The position numbers and the translations under genes were made by a program. Below, one piece after another: positions 50,433-60,238 of a stretch of DNA of 64,000 nt (the stretch's first letter is position 1; each line of letters opens with the position of its first letter). Below the pieces are notes generated by a model. The model was given only the letters and a program-made list of their open reading frames with translations, ran no database searches and had not been told where the DNA came from. The stretch is taken from the NCBI RefSeq assembly GCF_002811985.1, contig NZ_NPDU01000010.1, positions 1 to 64,000 on the forward strand, written 5' to 3'. Source of the DNA: Leptospira adleri (GTDB taxonomy: Bacteria; Spirochaetota; Leptospiria; Leptospirales; Leptospiraceae).

Positions 50433-52232
50433 TCATTTGCGGAAATAATCCACTTCCCTGTTGAGAACAGAGGCTTGTCCCGCGAGTTGCGAAGCGAGTA
50501 TGTTGATATTGTCCGAATTTGCAGAAACCGATTGTGTATTCTGAGAAAGACGCAGGACTGATTCCGCAAATTCGGTCAAGGTTAGAGATTGTTCTTCGGT
50601 TGAGTTTTTGATGTCCGCCGCTAATCGATTGATCAATTCGAAGTTTTGTTTTACCGCTTCGTTTGCGGTAAGCTGACGCAGCGAAAGCGCCGATATTTTT
50701 TCGACCATAGGAATGGATCTTTTGATGCTTGATTCGATTTTTGTAAACGAGTCGGCGGATTCCGCCATATCATGTGTTCCTTCCTTGACTCGGGTGATTG
50801 CGTCCTCGATCAGACTTTGAATTTTCACCGCGTTGCTGTTCGTGTTCTCTCCCAACTTCGATATTTCCTCCGCGACTACGCTGAATCCTTTGCCGGATTC
50901 GCCGGATCTTGCGGCTTCGATCGAAGCGTTGATCGAAAGCAGTTTGAGTTTATCCGCGATCGCCAAAATGATCGTGAGAGCGGATCCCATCTTATCCGTA
51001 CTCGTTTCGATCTTTGTCATCGTTCGAACGGATCTTTCTATCGATTCGCGCCCGCTTTCCGCCACTTCGGCCATTCTACTCGCTTCCTCTTTGGCCGAAC
51101 CCGATTCTTGATGAATGGCTCCGATCGCCTCGCTGAGTTCTTCGACGACCTTCTCTGCGATATGAACTCGTTCCTCCTGATTGTTCGTTTGATTGAGAAC
51201 CGAGGTTCCGCTTGCGGATAATTCTTCAACCGCCGAAGCCAATTCTTCGAATGAAGCGGCTTGATCCTGAGAGTGAGTCGAAAATTTTTGCGTGTCGTCC
51301 GCGAGAATATCGGATCGTTCCTGCAGAATTTTTGCTTCGGTTCGGATCGCACCGACGACCGAATTGATCTTCGATAGAAAGGTGTTGATGTTATGACTGA
51401 CTTGTCCTATTTCGTCGCTGGAAATCAGAGGCATAGAATTTCGTATGTCGCCGGAAGCGATCGCCGTTACGATTCTAGAGATCGCCGTCGAATTCTTCTT
51501 TAACGAATTTAAGAACAAATTGGACGTAGTGTAGATCATTAGGGCAAGAAAACAAAACGCGACGCTGAGAGAATATTCGATCGGATACGTTTCGGAATAG
51601 GTTCCCCTTAGGATGAGGACAAAATAGGCGAGAAAGATGATCGGTAAAAGAACGATCGAGGAAAGAGTAAACACGAATCTTTGAGTCAGTGTGACTTTTT
51701 GATATTGCTCCGGTTTTAATTCTATTTTTCCGAGGTTCTCGTTCTCTAAGATCGTCGCGATTTCTATTTCTGAAACGAAAAAATGAGAACACGCGACAAT
51801 GCCGATGATCATGCACCAGAGTATCGGATAGAGCAATGTTTCGCGTAACGTGAGAGGCGAAAGCGCGTTAGTCGTAACATAAGAGATTCCGATTCCGAAA
51901 GTCCATTGAACGATCGTGATGATCACTTCCGCACGGGGGAAGTTCAAGAGGGAAATTTTTCTTTTTTGACCGAGTTCTTCGACGGACGTCGGATCGATTT
52001 TTGTCGACCCCGGAGGAGTTAGAATTCTTCTTAGAAGCCGCCAGCGGATCAACACTACGACCAGGGTGATCAAGGTCGCTGTCATCACTCCCTCTAAAAA
52101 ATATAAGAGCTTCTCTCCGGTAAATCCGCCGGCGACTACGATAAAAACGACGCCGACCGGAACGCCTTGCAAATACGTGACGGCTTCCAATTTTAGGGAA
52201 AGTCGAAGGAGAAACCTGGATTCATCGGACAT
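50433..52232 (-). CDS. methyl-accepting chemotaxis-type receptor
   Basis: Product of 599 residues. The N-terminal half has about six membrane segments (near 22-62, 103-155, 198-265), with no large periplasmic sensor. A HAMP-like region (about 255-310, SLKKNSTAISRIVTAIASGD) leads to a long coiled-coil signalling domain with the conserved tip [20 protein letters not shown], then VVAEEISKLGENT. It should signal through CheA/CheW. The stop is 10 bases from the convergent ompL1 stop. Confidence 0.9.
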   Translation of the reverse strand: MSDESRFLLRLSLKLEAVTYLQGVPVGVVFIVVAGGFTGEKLLYFLEGVMTATLITLVVVLIRWRLLRRILTPPGSTKIDPTSVEELGQKRKISLLNFPRAEVIITIVQWTFGIGISYVTTNALSPLTLRETLLYPILWCMIIGIVACSHFFVSEIEIATILENENLGKIELKPEQYQKVTLTQRFVFTLSSIVLLPIIFLAYFVLILRGTYSETYPIEYSLSVAFCFLALMIYTTSNLFLNSLKKNSTAISRIVTAIASGDIRNSMPLISSDEIGQVSHNINTFLSKINSVVGAIRTEAKILQERSDILADDTQKFSTHSQDQAASFEELASAVEELSASGTSVLNQTNNQEERVHIAEKVVEELSEAIGAIHQESGSAKEEASRMAEVAESGRESIERSVRTMTKIETSTDKMGSALTIILAIADKLKLLSINASIEAARSGESGKGFSVVAEEISKLGENTNSNAVKIQSLIEDAITRVKEGTHDMAESADSFTKIESSIKRSIPMVEKISALSLRQLTANEAVKQNFELINRLAADIKNSTEEQSLTLTEFAESVLRLSQNTQSVSANSDNINILASQLAGQASVLNREVDYFRK

Positions 52233-52531
52233 GAGCGACCTCGTTTTGAACCGAACCGATTTCTCCGTCCCGGATCAGGCTATATACAATGGATTTACCG
52301 GGATAAGTCAAAAATAAATTCCATTATTTTTCTCAAATACGGATTTATAGAGAAAGATATCCGTTATTTTTTTGTTCTTTTGTTCCAAAAAATGCGCGGC
52401 TCATTCTATTCTTAAACGAAAAATAAGAGCGGACGTTTTCGGGAAGGTTTTCAAATTTCAAAAGAAGGAAGAATTTTATAAAAGTAGAATATTATAGAAA
52501 GTATATATTCTACCGTGAAAAGATCGGGTTC
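52233..52531. other. noncoding stretch
   Basis: AT-rich spacer between two minus-strand genes. It should carry the promoter of the receptor gene; no operator or gene is recognised. Confidence 0.5.
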
Positions 52532-54241
52532 CTATCGGCTGATCGCTTGTCCGAAGAGCGAATTGGCCGTTCCGGATATGGCGAGGTTTGCGTTTGCGGC
52601 GAGTGAAACGGCAATACCGCCCGCTCCGGGACTATAAAAAAGATAGGCTCTTCCCGCGTTGCTCGTATTTCCTCCGGAACCGGAGATCCAATCGGCGTAA
52701 CCGTCCCCGTTTAGATCTGCGAAGCCTCCGGCTCCGAAACCGTCTCCCGCCGCTTCTCCTTGGATCGTTACGGAGGGCGTTCCCGATATCGTGGTTCCCG
52801 TCGAATGAAAGACGACCGTTTTTCCAAGTCCCGAACTGAAGTTTGTCGCTCCGACTGCGAGGTCCAAAAAACCGTCTCCGTTCACGTCGCCTAACGCCAT
52901 TCCGTTGCCGAAGGATTCGGAAGCCGTTGTTCCGGTTAACGTTTGATTTGCTCCGCTTACCGCGACCGCGGTCAGTCCGGCGGAACTTCCGTGAAACGTG
53001 TAGACTCTTCCCATCGATGCGGAATAGCCGTTGGACGCCGCGATCAAATCCTCGAATCCGTCTCCGTTCACGTCGCCCGTTTCCATGGAGATTCCGAAAG
53101 AATCGTTGGCCGAAGCGCCAGTGAGAGTCAGCGTCGGCGACGAAGTATCCGTCGCAGTGATTCCGCCCGGACCGCTGTGAAAGATCCAAAGCCTGCCGGA
53201 AGAGGAACTAAACGTATTTCCGTTTACGATCAGATCCGAAAATCCGTCTCCGTTGAGATCACCCAAACGGATCGCCGAACCGAAGTTAGTTCCCGGTCCG
53301 ATGATGGAAGTATTGGGAGTGGCAGAGACTCCGTTGTTTCCGCCGTGATAAATTTGCGCGATTCCCGAACCGATATAACCGCTCGCCGCGATGTCAGTAA
53401 TTCCGTCTCCGTTGACGTCTCCTAAAGAAACGGAATAACCTAAAGTTGTGGAAGCTCCCGCGTTGAGTGTTACGCTTGCGTTTGCAAAACTGGAGGCGAG
53501 AATTCCGTTAGCGCCGTTGCTATAAAATACGTAAATCTTTCCGTTGCCTCCGCCGTACTCGAAAGAACCTCCGGCGACTAGATCCGCGAATCCGTCTCCG
53601 TTTACGTCTCCCAATTGAAGCGCGTATCCGAAGGAAGCCGCTGCGTCTCCGGTGATGATCACGTTAGCCATGGTTGCGTTTGTCGGATTGAAACCATTTA
53701 TTCCAATTCCATAATATAGATAAACGTCTCCGTTTCTTGTGGTTGAAAATAGCGAGGCTACGATCGCAATATCCGGAAATCCGTCTCCGTTGACGTCTTT
53801 GTTTCTTCCTTTTCGAATTCCAAATTTAAGAATCTCGGAAGAATTTCCCGAAAAATCGATACTGCGTACTTGAATCGAATGCAAACTCACATCTTTCCAA
53901 GAGGATGGAATTTGATACCGCCATTTGGAAGTTCCAACCGCAGGAAGAAAAGGACCGGAGTCCAAGCTGACTTCGACGCGGGAAAGGAATAGATCGTCGC
54001 TCGCGGTTCCAACGATAAAGCCGGATTCTAAAATAGAAGTATGAGAAGAGGAAAGATTTACGACGCTCAGAGACGGAGGCGTATGATCCAGGCAGGCTCC
54101 GGAGAGAATGCACTTTAGAATTTCAGTTTCCGTCCAGGCGCGGGAATACGCGATTTCCGGATTGAAGACGGGCTCCACACAACCAGTCAACCAAATGGAA
54201 AAAGAAATAACGGCAACGTTGATTTTCAAAATTCTTTTCAA
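52532..54241 (-). CDS. FG-GAP repeat lipoprotein
   Basis: Product of 569 residues with lipobox WLTGC at about residue 21. After an N-terminal linker comes an Ig-like bridging domain (TPPSLSVVNLSSSHTSILES, then VEVSLDSGPF and HSIQVRSIDFSGNSSEI). Seven FG-GAP blades follow: DVNGDGFPDIAIV, DVNGDGFADLVAG, DVNGDGITDIAAS, DLNGDGFSDLIVN, DVNGDGFEDLIAA, DVNGDGFLDLAVG and DLNGDGYADWISG, an integrin-alpha-like propeller binding calcium. It is a paralogue of the C-terminal half of the 39035 lipoprotein, without Big_5 domains. The start is uncertain: TTG at 54241 gives a normal signal peptide, TTG at 54295 a longer one. Confidence 0.85.
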   Translation of the reverse strand: MKRILKINVAVISFSIWLTGCVEPVFNPEIAYSRAWTETEILKCILSGACLDHTPPSLSVVNLSSSHTSILESGFIVGTASDDLFLSRVEVSLDSGPFLPAVGTSKWRYQIPSSWKDVSLHSIQVRSIDFSGNSSEILKFGIRKGRNKDVNGDGFPDIAIVASLFSTTRNGDVYLYYGIGINGFNPTNATMANVIITGDAAASFGYALQLGDVNGDGFADLVAGGSFEYGGGNGKIYVFYSNGANGILASSFANASVTLNAGASTTLGYSVSLGDVNGDGITDIAASGYIGSGIAQIYHGGNNGVSATPNTSIIGPGTNFGSAIRLGDLNGDGFSDLIVNGNTFSSSSGRLWIFHSGPGGITATDTSSPTLTLTGASANDSFGISMETGDVNGDGFEDLIAASNGYSASMGRVYTFHGSSAGLTAVAVSGANQTLTGTTASESFGNGMALGDVNGDGFLDLAVGATNFSSGLGKTVVFHSTGTTISGTPSVTIQGEAAGDGFGAGGFADLNGDGYADWISGSGGNTSNAGRAYLFYSPGAGGIAVSLAANANLAISGTANSLFGQAISR

Positions 54242-54516
54242 GTTATTAAGAATTAAAACGAAAATAACTCCGATTAAATTACAAAGAATTCGCAATTTGG
54301 AGAACTTTCGTTCAGACCTGGAAAAAGATTTCGAGGGCAGGTAAAAATGAAAAGCCGATTTCTCGGAAGAGAGAAAAGTTATTTCTGAATATTTGAAAAA
54401 CGTTATAAAGAATGCAGTTCGCTTAACATTTCTACTTTTTTAATTCGAAAAAATCCCCCAAACGAGGGAGATCGGACGAAGTCCGTATCGAATTCTTCTT
54501 ACAAGACGAAAGAGAT

Positions 54517-55710
54517 TTACGGATTTACCGTGACCCAAGAAGGTCCGGTTCCGGTCGGGAAGCTGGAGTTTGCAAGAGTTCCGTTTATATACGCACCCGT
54601 CGTCGCGTTGTATAAAGTCACCGTAGCCGCAGTCGAATTGGTTACATAGGCTATGTTTGCGATCGGATTGACGGATACGCTGGAAGGTCCGGTTCCGGTC
54701 GGAAAGCTGGAGTTTGCAAGAGTTCCGTTAAGATAAGCGCCGTTAGTCGCGTTGTGAAGACTTAGGGTTTGCGAGGTCTGATTTACGGAATAAAGAATAT
54801 TGGAAGTAGGGTTGACGGCAATGGAAACGGGACCGGTGCCGACGGGAAGACTGGAGTTCGTAAGAGTTCCGTTTATATACGCGCCGTTAGTCGCGTTGTA
54901 GAATGTAACCGAATCCCCGGCGTTGTTTCCTACGTATAAAAGATTCGCGGAAGGATTGACGGCGATCGAAGTCGGACCGGATTGGGTCGCAAAACTCGAC
55001 GTCACAGTCACGGTGGAAGCTGTATAATAGGAAACGTTATCTAAATCAAAATTCGTAATATACATACGATCGGTGGCCGGATCGAGTGCGATCGCTTGGG
55101 GTGTGTTTCCCGCGGTAGCTACGCTCGAGTTTGCGAGCGTTCCGCTGCTGTAAGCTCCGGTTGTCGCGTTATAAGAGGTCACCGTTCCGGAAATCGAATT
55201 GGTGACGTAGGTTAGATTCGCTTTCGTATCGACCGCGATGGAATAAGGATCCGAACCCGTTGGTAAAGTGGAGTTAGCGAGCGTTCCGTTGAGATAAGCT
55301 CCCGTCTTTGCGTTGAAAAATGTCACCGAGTTTGCGGTTTGAGTCGTCACGTAAAGTACGTTTGAGACCGGATTGACCGCGACAAAATTCGGACCCGCTG
55401 GAGTCGTAAAACTAGAATTCGCCAGCGTTCCGTTGAGATAAGCGCCCGTCTTTGCGTTGAAGTATGTGACCGTATTTGCGTTGTAGTTGGCGACGTACAT
55501 GATGTTCGGAGTTTCCGTCGCAGTTCCTCCTTGTTGGATCAGCAGAAGCAAGGCCAGAGGTCCTGCGTTCGAATTTGTAGATTTATCATCGGAAACCAAA
55601 TAAGTCAGGGCCGGCCAAACCGTGCAGGACACGAGACAAAGAAGAAGGATAAAAAAAAGCAAAGGTCTCACGATTATTCTTATGTAAAGGCTCATCTTAG
55701 TTGCGTTCAT
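54517..55710 (-). CDS. seven-repeat YVTN-type propeller lipoprotein
   Basis: Product of 397 residues with a hydrophobic signal and lipobox CLVSC near residue 29. The rest is seven repeats of about 48 residues with the pattern NxVTFYNATTGAYxNGTLAN, then SSxPTGTGPxSIAVNPxxN and a YVTN strand. Seven blades make one closed YVTN/NHL-type beta-propeller. The repeats are similar even at the DNA level, so recombination between them could change their number. Probably surface or periplasmic; binding partner unknown. The true start may be the ATG at 55695. Confidence 0.85.
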   Translation of the reverse strand: MNATKMSLYIRIIVRPLLFFILLLCLVSCTVWPALTYLVSDDKSTNSNAGPLALLLLIQQGGTATETPNIMYVANYNANTVTYFNAKTGAYLNGTLANSSFTTPAGPNFVAVNPVSNVLYVTTQTANSVTFFNAKTGAYLNGTLANSTLPTGSDPYSIAVDTKANLTYVTNSISGTVTSYNATTGAYSSGTLANSSVATAGNTPQAIALDPATDRMYITNFDLDNVSYYTASTVTVTSSFATQSGPTSIAVNPSANLLYVGNNAGDSVTFYNATNGAYINGTLTNSSLPVGTGPVSIAVNPTSNILYSVNQTSQTLSLHNATNGAYLNGTLANSSFPTGTGPSSVSVNPIANIAYVTNSTAATVTLYNATTGAYINGTLANSSFPTGTGPSWVTVNP

Positions 55711-55942
55711 CGAAATCGATAATTTCTTGACTTAGTTTCCAATGATAAAACAAGGCCACAAGCGGATCTCTGCGTTCCTTTTTTGCAAAAGAATCAACGA
55801 CAAAAAAAAAGGAACAAAGCGTGGAGTTTCATAAGAATATTATAGAATTCTGCAATGATCGACTTATTTTTCAGAATCTACTCGAATCATTTTGGATTGT
55901 CGGATCGGGGAAAGTAGATTAGCTTAGGTCGGGTAAACCGAG

Positions 55943-57271
55943 ATGGAACGCAATTTAGTGATTTTATTCATCCCTTTTTTATTTCTGTTTATCGGAATTG
56001 AAATCGTATTCTCTCGTGTTCGCAATTTGAAACTCTATCGTTTTAGCGATTCGCTTAACAATTTTGCGACGGGTATCTCCAACCAAATTTTTATCATCGT
56101 CTTTCATTCGATAACGATCGCAGGCTATCTCTGGATCTACTATCACTGGAGAATTTTCGACCTCCCCGCTTGGCCGGACGAATCCGTATGGCGGATGTCT
56201 TCTCCGGATTTTCTCGGTATTCCAGCTTCTTATCGTTCCGCGGGAATCGTAGTGTTGACTTGGGTCTTCTGTTTGTTCTTTTACGAATTGGCGTATTATT
56301 GGAACCACAGATTGAGTCACGAGGTGAACTTTCTATGGGCGGGTCATATCGTTCATCATCAAAGCGAAGAATACAATCTGGGGGTCGCGTTTCGCCAGGC
56401 GAGTTTCCGCGGACTTTTCACTTGGGTGTTTTATCTTCCTCTTGCCATCATCGGATTTCCGCCGATAGTGATGGGGTTAGTCGCTCAGCTGAGTCTGATC
56501 TATCAATTTTTGATTCATGTACGGTGGATCCGAAAATTGCCGAGCTGGTTCGAAGCGGTTTTTAACACGCCTTCGCATCATCGAGTTCATCACGGAATCA
56601 ATCCAAAGTATATCAATAAGAATTACGGGGGAATGTTTATCTTTTTCGATAAATGGTTTTGTACTTTCGAGCCGGAAGCTGAGGAGCCGGTCTACGGAAT
56701 CACGACTCGGCTCGACAGTTTCAATCCGTTTTGGGCCAATCTGCACTATTGGTTCGCGATGTTTGAACTTGGAAAGGGTTGCAAGGATTGGAAGGATCGG
56801 ATTAGAATTCTTTTCGCCGCTCCCGGATGGATGCCGAAAACGTTTTCGGAAACGGAAAATAAAACGAAATCGTACAATGAGACATTCGAAAAATATGATG
56901 TACCTTTGCCGAAGGGCTTGATGATATATTCCGCTTTTTGGTCCTGCGTAACTTTGTTCGGATCTTTTTCGGCCCTTTGGCTCGCTTCCGATATTCCGAT
57001 CGTGATTTTGGACACGATCTTTTTTATGAGCATCCTATCCTTTGTTTGTATCGGAGGGATCTGCGATCTTAGAAAATGGGTTCTTTATCTGGAGCCGATC
57101 CGTCTTTGTTATCTCGGTTATATGAGTTTCGTCATACTGGAGAGATCTTCGATCGTCTATCCTTTGCTTGGTTTTTTTTCGGTCTCTTGGGTCTGGCTTT
57201 TGGTTCACCGGGAATATTTCGGAGTCGGAAAAGAGGGGATCGTGGAAAACGAATTGTTGAAAGAAAATTGA
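55943..57271 (+). CDS. sterol desaturase / fatty acid hydroxylase family membrane enzyme
   Basis: Product of 442 residues with several membrane helices. The three histidine clusters of the family are clear: NHRLSHEVNFLW near residue 122, HIVHHQSEEYN near 136, and SHHRVHHGINPKY near 212, which bind the di-iron centre. The layout, with a following NKNYGGMFIFFDKWFCTFEP, matches alkylglycerol-monooxygenase-like proteins that cleave ether lipids, or a related hydroxylase. The C-terminal part has further membrane helices. Substrate unknown. It ends convergent with and 2 bases from the next minus-strand gene. Confidence 0.88.
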   Translation: MERNLVILFIPFLFLFIGIEIVFSRVRNLKLYRFSDSLNNFATGISNQIFIIVFHSITIAGYLWIYYHWRIFDLPAWPDESVWRMSSPDFLGIPASYRSAGIVVLTWVFCLFFYELAYYWNHRLSHEVNFLWAGHIVHHQSEEYNLGVAFRQASFRGLFTWVFYLPLAIIGFPPIVMGLVAQLSLIYQFLIHVRWIRKLPSWFEAVFNTPSHHRVHHGINPKYINKNYGGMFIFFDKWFCTFEPEAEEPVYGITTRLDSFNPFWANLHYWFAMFELGKGCKDWKDRIRILFAAPGWMPKTFSETENKTKSYNETFEKYDVPLPKGLMIYSAFWSCVTLFGSFSALWLASDIPIVILDTIFFMSILSFVCIGGICDLRKWVLYLEPIRLCYLGYMSFVILERSSIVYPLLGFFSVSWVWLLVHREYFGVGKEGIVENELLKEN

Positions 57272-57273
57272 TT

Positions 57274-57678
57274 CTATTTCTTGAATTCGACACGAACGGA
57301 GCGTTGCGGATTCTGCGGGTCGATCCGAAGGAAGCCTTTGTAGAGTCCATCCTTCCGCATAAAGGAAATAAAATATTCATTTTTTATGGTATTTGATTCT
57401 ATGGAATAAATCCGCAGACCTTGTTTTCGGGTTTCGACCATAGGAAGACCGTCGATTTTCGGGAGATCCACGACGAGGGGCGATTTTCCGAAACCTCTGT
57501 TTTCCCGTCCGTCGAGGATTTCGCCGATTTCACGGTAAAATAAAAATTCGAATCGGATCTTTTCATTCTCCTTAAAGATGAGAACTTCCGAAAAGATTCC
57601 GCTTATTTCCCTATCGTCCTTTTGGGAAGCAAGACAAAAGGATAGACTTAAGATCAGAAAAGAAAGACAAACCTTCAA
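57274..57678 (-). CDS. hypothetical exported protein
   Basis: Product of 134 residues with a signal peptide (MKVCLSFLILSLSFCLASQ). The mature part is short, with strands (FRIDPQNPQRSVRVEFKK at the end) and no known domain. Its ATG overlaps the stop of the alpha/beta hydrolase gene (ATGA), so it is the second gene of a two-gene operon and may act with the hydrolase. Confidence 0.7.
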   Translation of the reverse strand: MKVCLSFLILSLSFCLASQKDDREISGIFSEVLIFKENEKIRFEFLFYREIGEILDGRENRGFGKSPLVVDLPKIDGLPMVETRKQGLRIYSIESNTIKNEYFISFMRKDGLYKGFLRIDPQNPQRSVRVEFKK

Positions 57679-58625
57679 CGAATGAATTCCTGAACGACGG
57701 GAACGGTTTCTTCGGGATTTTCCTCCTGAGGCGTATGTCCGAGATTTTCGAAAAAGACGAGTCGACTTCCCGCGATGTCCCTATGGAATTTTTCCGCGTT
57801 GATCGGGGGTTGGAGGCGGTCTTTTTTCCCCCAGAGAATCAAAGTGGGAATCTTCAGTTCTACAATACGATTTTCTAATATTCCGGATTCTGAAATTAGT
57901 TTTCTCTGGAATTGTCCCAGCGCCTTTCGGTTTCCTTCCCTCAAAGCCAATTCAAAAAAACGATCTATCTTTTCCTCGGTGACTCGGGAAGGATCTCCGT
58001 ACGTGTTTTTCACGCTCGCTTCCACCAATTTTCTCGGAAGAATGTTGTTGATCAGGACGTTGAGGACGGGGATTCTCGCGATCTTAAACGCGATCGGAAC
58101 CGAAAGAGATTCGATCTTATAACCGCCCGCGTCCAAAAGGATCAGCTTCTGAAATCGTTTCGGTTGTTCCAACGCCGTGCGCCATGCCACATTTCCTCCG
58201 AAAGAACTTCCGATTAAAATCGCGCGTTTGATTTGAAGGCGATCTAGGATCGCAAGAACGAACTCGATGTATCGTTGCAAGGAATAGTCTTGGTCTAAAG
58301 CGGGGCCCGTTAAACCGAAACCGGGTAAATCGAAGCGGATCACTCTGCGAGATGCTTTGAGTTTTTCCGACCAACCGTCCCAGGTGTGTAGAGAGGACGC
58401 GCCTCCGTGAATGAGCACAAGAGGAATCGGATCGTCCTTAGGACCTTCGTCCCTCAGATGGACCTTGAGTCCGTTGACTTCGATAAAGACGGAAGGTTGT
58501 TGCGCCCATCGCGTTTGCAGTTCTTCGACGGTCTTATCCGATTCCCAAGTAAAAACGATTAGGAGAAGAATCGCGGACGACAAAGAAGCGAAAATTCCCA
58601 GTAAGATTCTTTTGATCAGTTTCAA
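57675..58625 (-). CDS. membrane-anchored alpha/beta hydrolase
   Basis: Product of 316 residues. An N-terminal hydrophobic anchor (about 7-27) is followed by an alpha/beta hydrolase fold: oxyanion region LIHGGASSLHTWDGW, nucleophile elbow GSSFGGN (Ser), acid in ILWGKKDRLQPP, and late His in NLGHTPQEENPEE. It belongs to the epoxide hydrolase / haloperoxidase-like group; substrate unknown. It is co-transcribed with the small exported protein gene downstream. Confidence 0.87.
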   Translation of the reverse strand: MKLIKRILLGIFASLSSAILLLIVFTWESDKTVEELQTRWAQQPSVFIEVNGLKVHLRDEGPKDDPIPLVLIHGGASSLHTWDGWSEKLKASRRVIRFDLPGFGLTGPALDQDYSLQRYIEFVLAILDRLQIKRAILIGSSFGGNVAWRTALEQPKRFQKLILLDAGGYKIESLSVPIAFKIARIPVLNVLINNILPRKLVEASVKNTYGDPSRVTEEKIDRFFELALREGNRKALGQFQRKLISESGILENRIVELKIPTLILWGKKDRLQPPINAEKFHRDIAGSRLVFFENLGHTPQEENPEETVPVVQEFIR

Positions 58626-58824
58626 ATTTTTACCCGTATATATCCCTGGATCTGAAATTCTTATCCGGATTGTTAAACGAATTGAGCGAGTTCCTTTGAT
58701 GATAAAAAAAACGGATCGGTTCTTCCGTCAATTCTTCCCGTTGTCCAGTCCTTGCGACGATTTTTGATACCGCTCGTTTTCCGCGTGGATCTCTTGAAAT
58801 AACTTACATAAAAAGAGAGGAATA

Positions 58825-59154
58825 TCAACCCGGGATTTCCGCGATTTTGTTTGCGTCCTCTCCGCAAACGAGAACGAACTCGCTTTGAGATCCTTTGAGT
58901 CTGCTTTCCAAATAGGGTTTGTATTCTTCCGAATCGTAAAACTTCTGAGCCGCTTCTTTGGAAGGCCATTCTATGAGAAGAAACAATTGTGGAAGTTTTC
59001 TTTCTCCTTCCATCTTCTCCATATTTCCGGTTCGCGCCAGATATTTGCCGCCGTTTTTCTCCACCATCTTGGTTACGTTTCGAACATACGCCGGAATCCA
59101 CCGAACGCTGGTTATGTTGATTTCGGCGACTGAATAGTATTTCATCGGTTTCAT
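58825..59154 (-). CDS. DUF1330 family protein
   Basis: Product of 109 residues of the dimeric alpha-beta barrel DUF1330 group: KYYSVAEINITSVRWIPAYV, then KNGGKYLARTGNMEKMEGER, and LPQLFLLIEWPSKEAAQKFY, then DSEEYKPYL. The function is unknown. AAGGAT 5 bases before the ATG supports this start. It stands alone on the minus strand. Confidence 0.82.
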   Translation of the reverse strand: MKPMKYYSVAEINITSVRWIPAYVRNVTKMVEKNGGKYLARTGNMEKMEGERKLPQLFLLIEWPSKEAAQKFYDSEEYKPYLESRLKGSQSEFVLVCGEDANKIAEIPG

Positions 59155-59232
59155 TCCATCCTTTTGTGTTGAGGAAAATTCTTTTCGATTCTTTTAAAAG
59201 TCAAGAGGTTAAGGTTCGAAACGTCCGCTTTC

Positions 59233-59994
59233 TCATTGTCGAACGCAATAGATTCCGTGTTGTGTATCACAAGTGGTCCCCGAGAAATACCCGCGATCGA
59301 TGAAATACGTCGAGAATTCAACGGGATCTCCTATGGATCCGTATGTCGTTCCGACCGCGTCGCTTGTCCAATTAAAACATGTTCTCGCGTCTCCAGGCAG
59401 CCAAGTCCCTTGAGAACCGGGAGTATCGATTCTGATTCCCGTGAATGTGTAGGTGTTAGGCGGGCTAGCTCCGTCCACGATGATAGGATTGACGAGTGTC
59501 GCCGAATACATCGCTTGAGAATCGGTTGTGAACGTGAGGGCGCTTTCGCTCGGATTCAGTGTGCTCTTCTTTATATTCAGATATTTTGTGTTCGGATACA
59601 AGACCCAATTCTTCGTTAGATTTCTGGCGCCCGATTCGTCCATGATCATCGCTTTGTATTCGCCCGGACTTCCGAACGAAGAAGGCAGTAGCGCCGCGGC
59701 ATTTTGACAAAGTGCGTCCGCTCCCGCGACGCCTCCTATCGCGCCGTTCGTAAGAACCCCTGCGATGTTGTAGAGTTCGAAGATATAACAAGGCCCTTTG
59801 TTCGCGCTGCATGTAGAAAGGTTATTCGGTTGCGAATTGGAATCCGCGTTTGAAAAACGGGAAGGTTCGATGAGAGCGACCAAAGGATTTTTGAGCGCGT
59901 CCGTAGACATCCGCTCCGCTTCGTTACACGAAATGAAGAAGAAAAGAACGGTTGAAATCGATACGATTCCGTTGATAAGTTCGCTCTTTCTCAT
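59233..59994 (-). CDS. DUF1554 lipoprotein
   Basis: Product of 253 residues with lipobox FFISC near residue 23. The mature domain is DUF1554, a lectin-like fold common in Leptospira: CYIFELYNIAGVLTNGAIGG, then VAGADALCQNAAALLPSSFG, YKAMIMDESGARNLTKNWVL, and an ending with TCFNWTSDAVGTTYGSIGDP, then CDTQHGIYCVRQ. The paired cysteines fit the disulfides of that fold. Such proteins are thought to sit at the cell surface; a ligand is not known. Confidence 0.88.
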   Translation of the reverse strand: MRKSELINGIVSISTVLFFFISCNEAERMSTDALKNPLVALIEPSRFSNADSNSQPNNLSTCSANKGPCYIFELYNIAGVLTNGAIGGVAGADALCQNAAALLPSSFGSPGEYKAMIMDESGARNLTKNWVLYPNTKYLNIKKSTLNPSESALTFTTDSQAMYSATLVNPIIVDGASPPNTYTFTGIRIDTPGSQGTWLPGDARTCFNWTSDAVGTTYGSIGDPVEFSTYFIDRGYFSGTTCDTQHGIYCVRQ

Positions 59995-60238
59995 TTGCGT
60001 TTCGACCGTGAAGTTTCAGGCTTCATTTATCAAAACAAATTCATAAATTATAATTACACAAAAAAACGGGGAAATGAGATTCGGGAGACCGAAAACGGAA
60101 TGAACGACGATTATTTAAGAATAAAATTCCGTTAGTCGCAATCACCGTTCAATCGTTCTCCGTCTTCGATTATAAATCTGCATCGGGTTACATACGATTC
60201 GGATCTGATTTAGAAAGAACCGTGTTTCGCCGGTTCAT

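Noticed and set aside
52588..53425. Long Arg-rich open frames opposite the FG-GAP lipoprotein
   Set aside because: They are antisense shadows caused by the repeated DVNGDG codons; composition is implausible for a protein.
54517..55500. CRISPR-like direct repeats
   Set aside because: The repeats are blades of a coding beta-propeller, in frame and with diverged sequence; there are no unique spacers and no cas genes.
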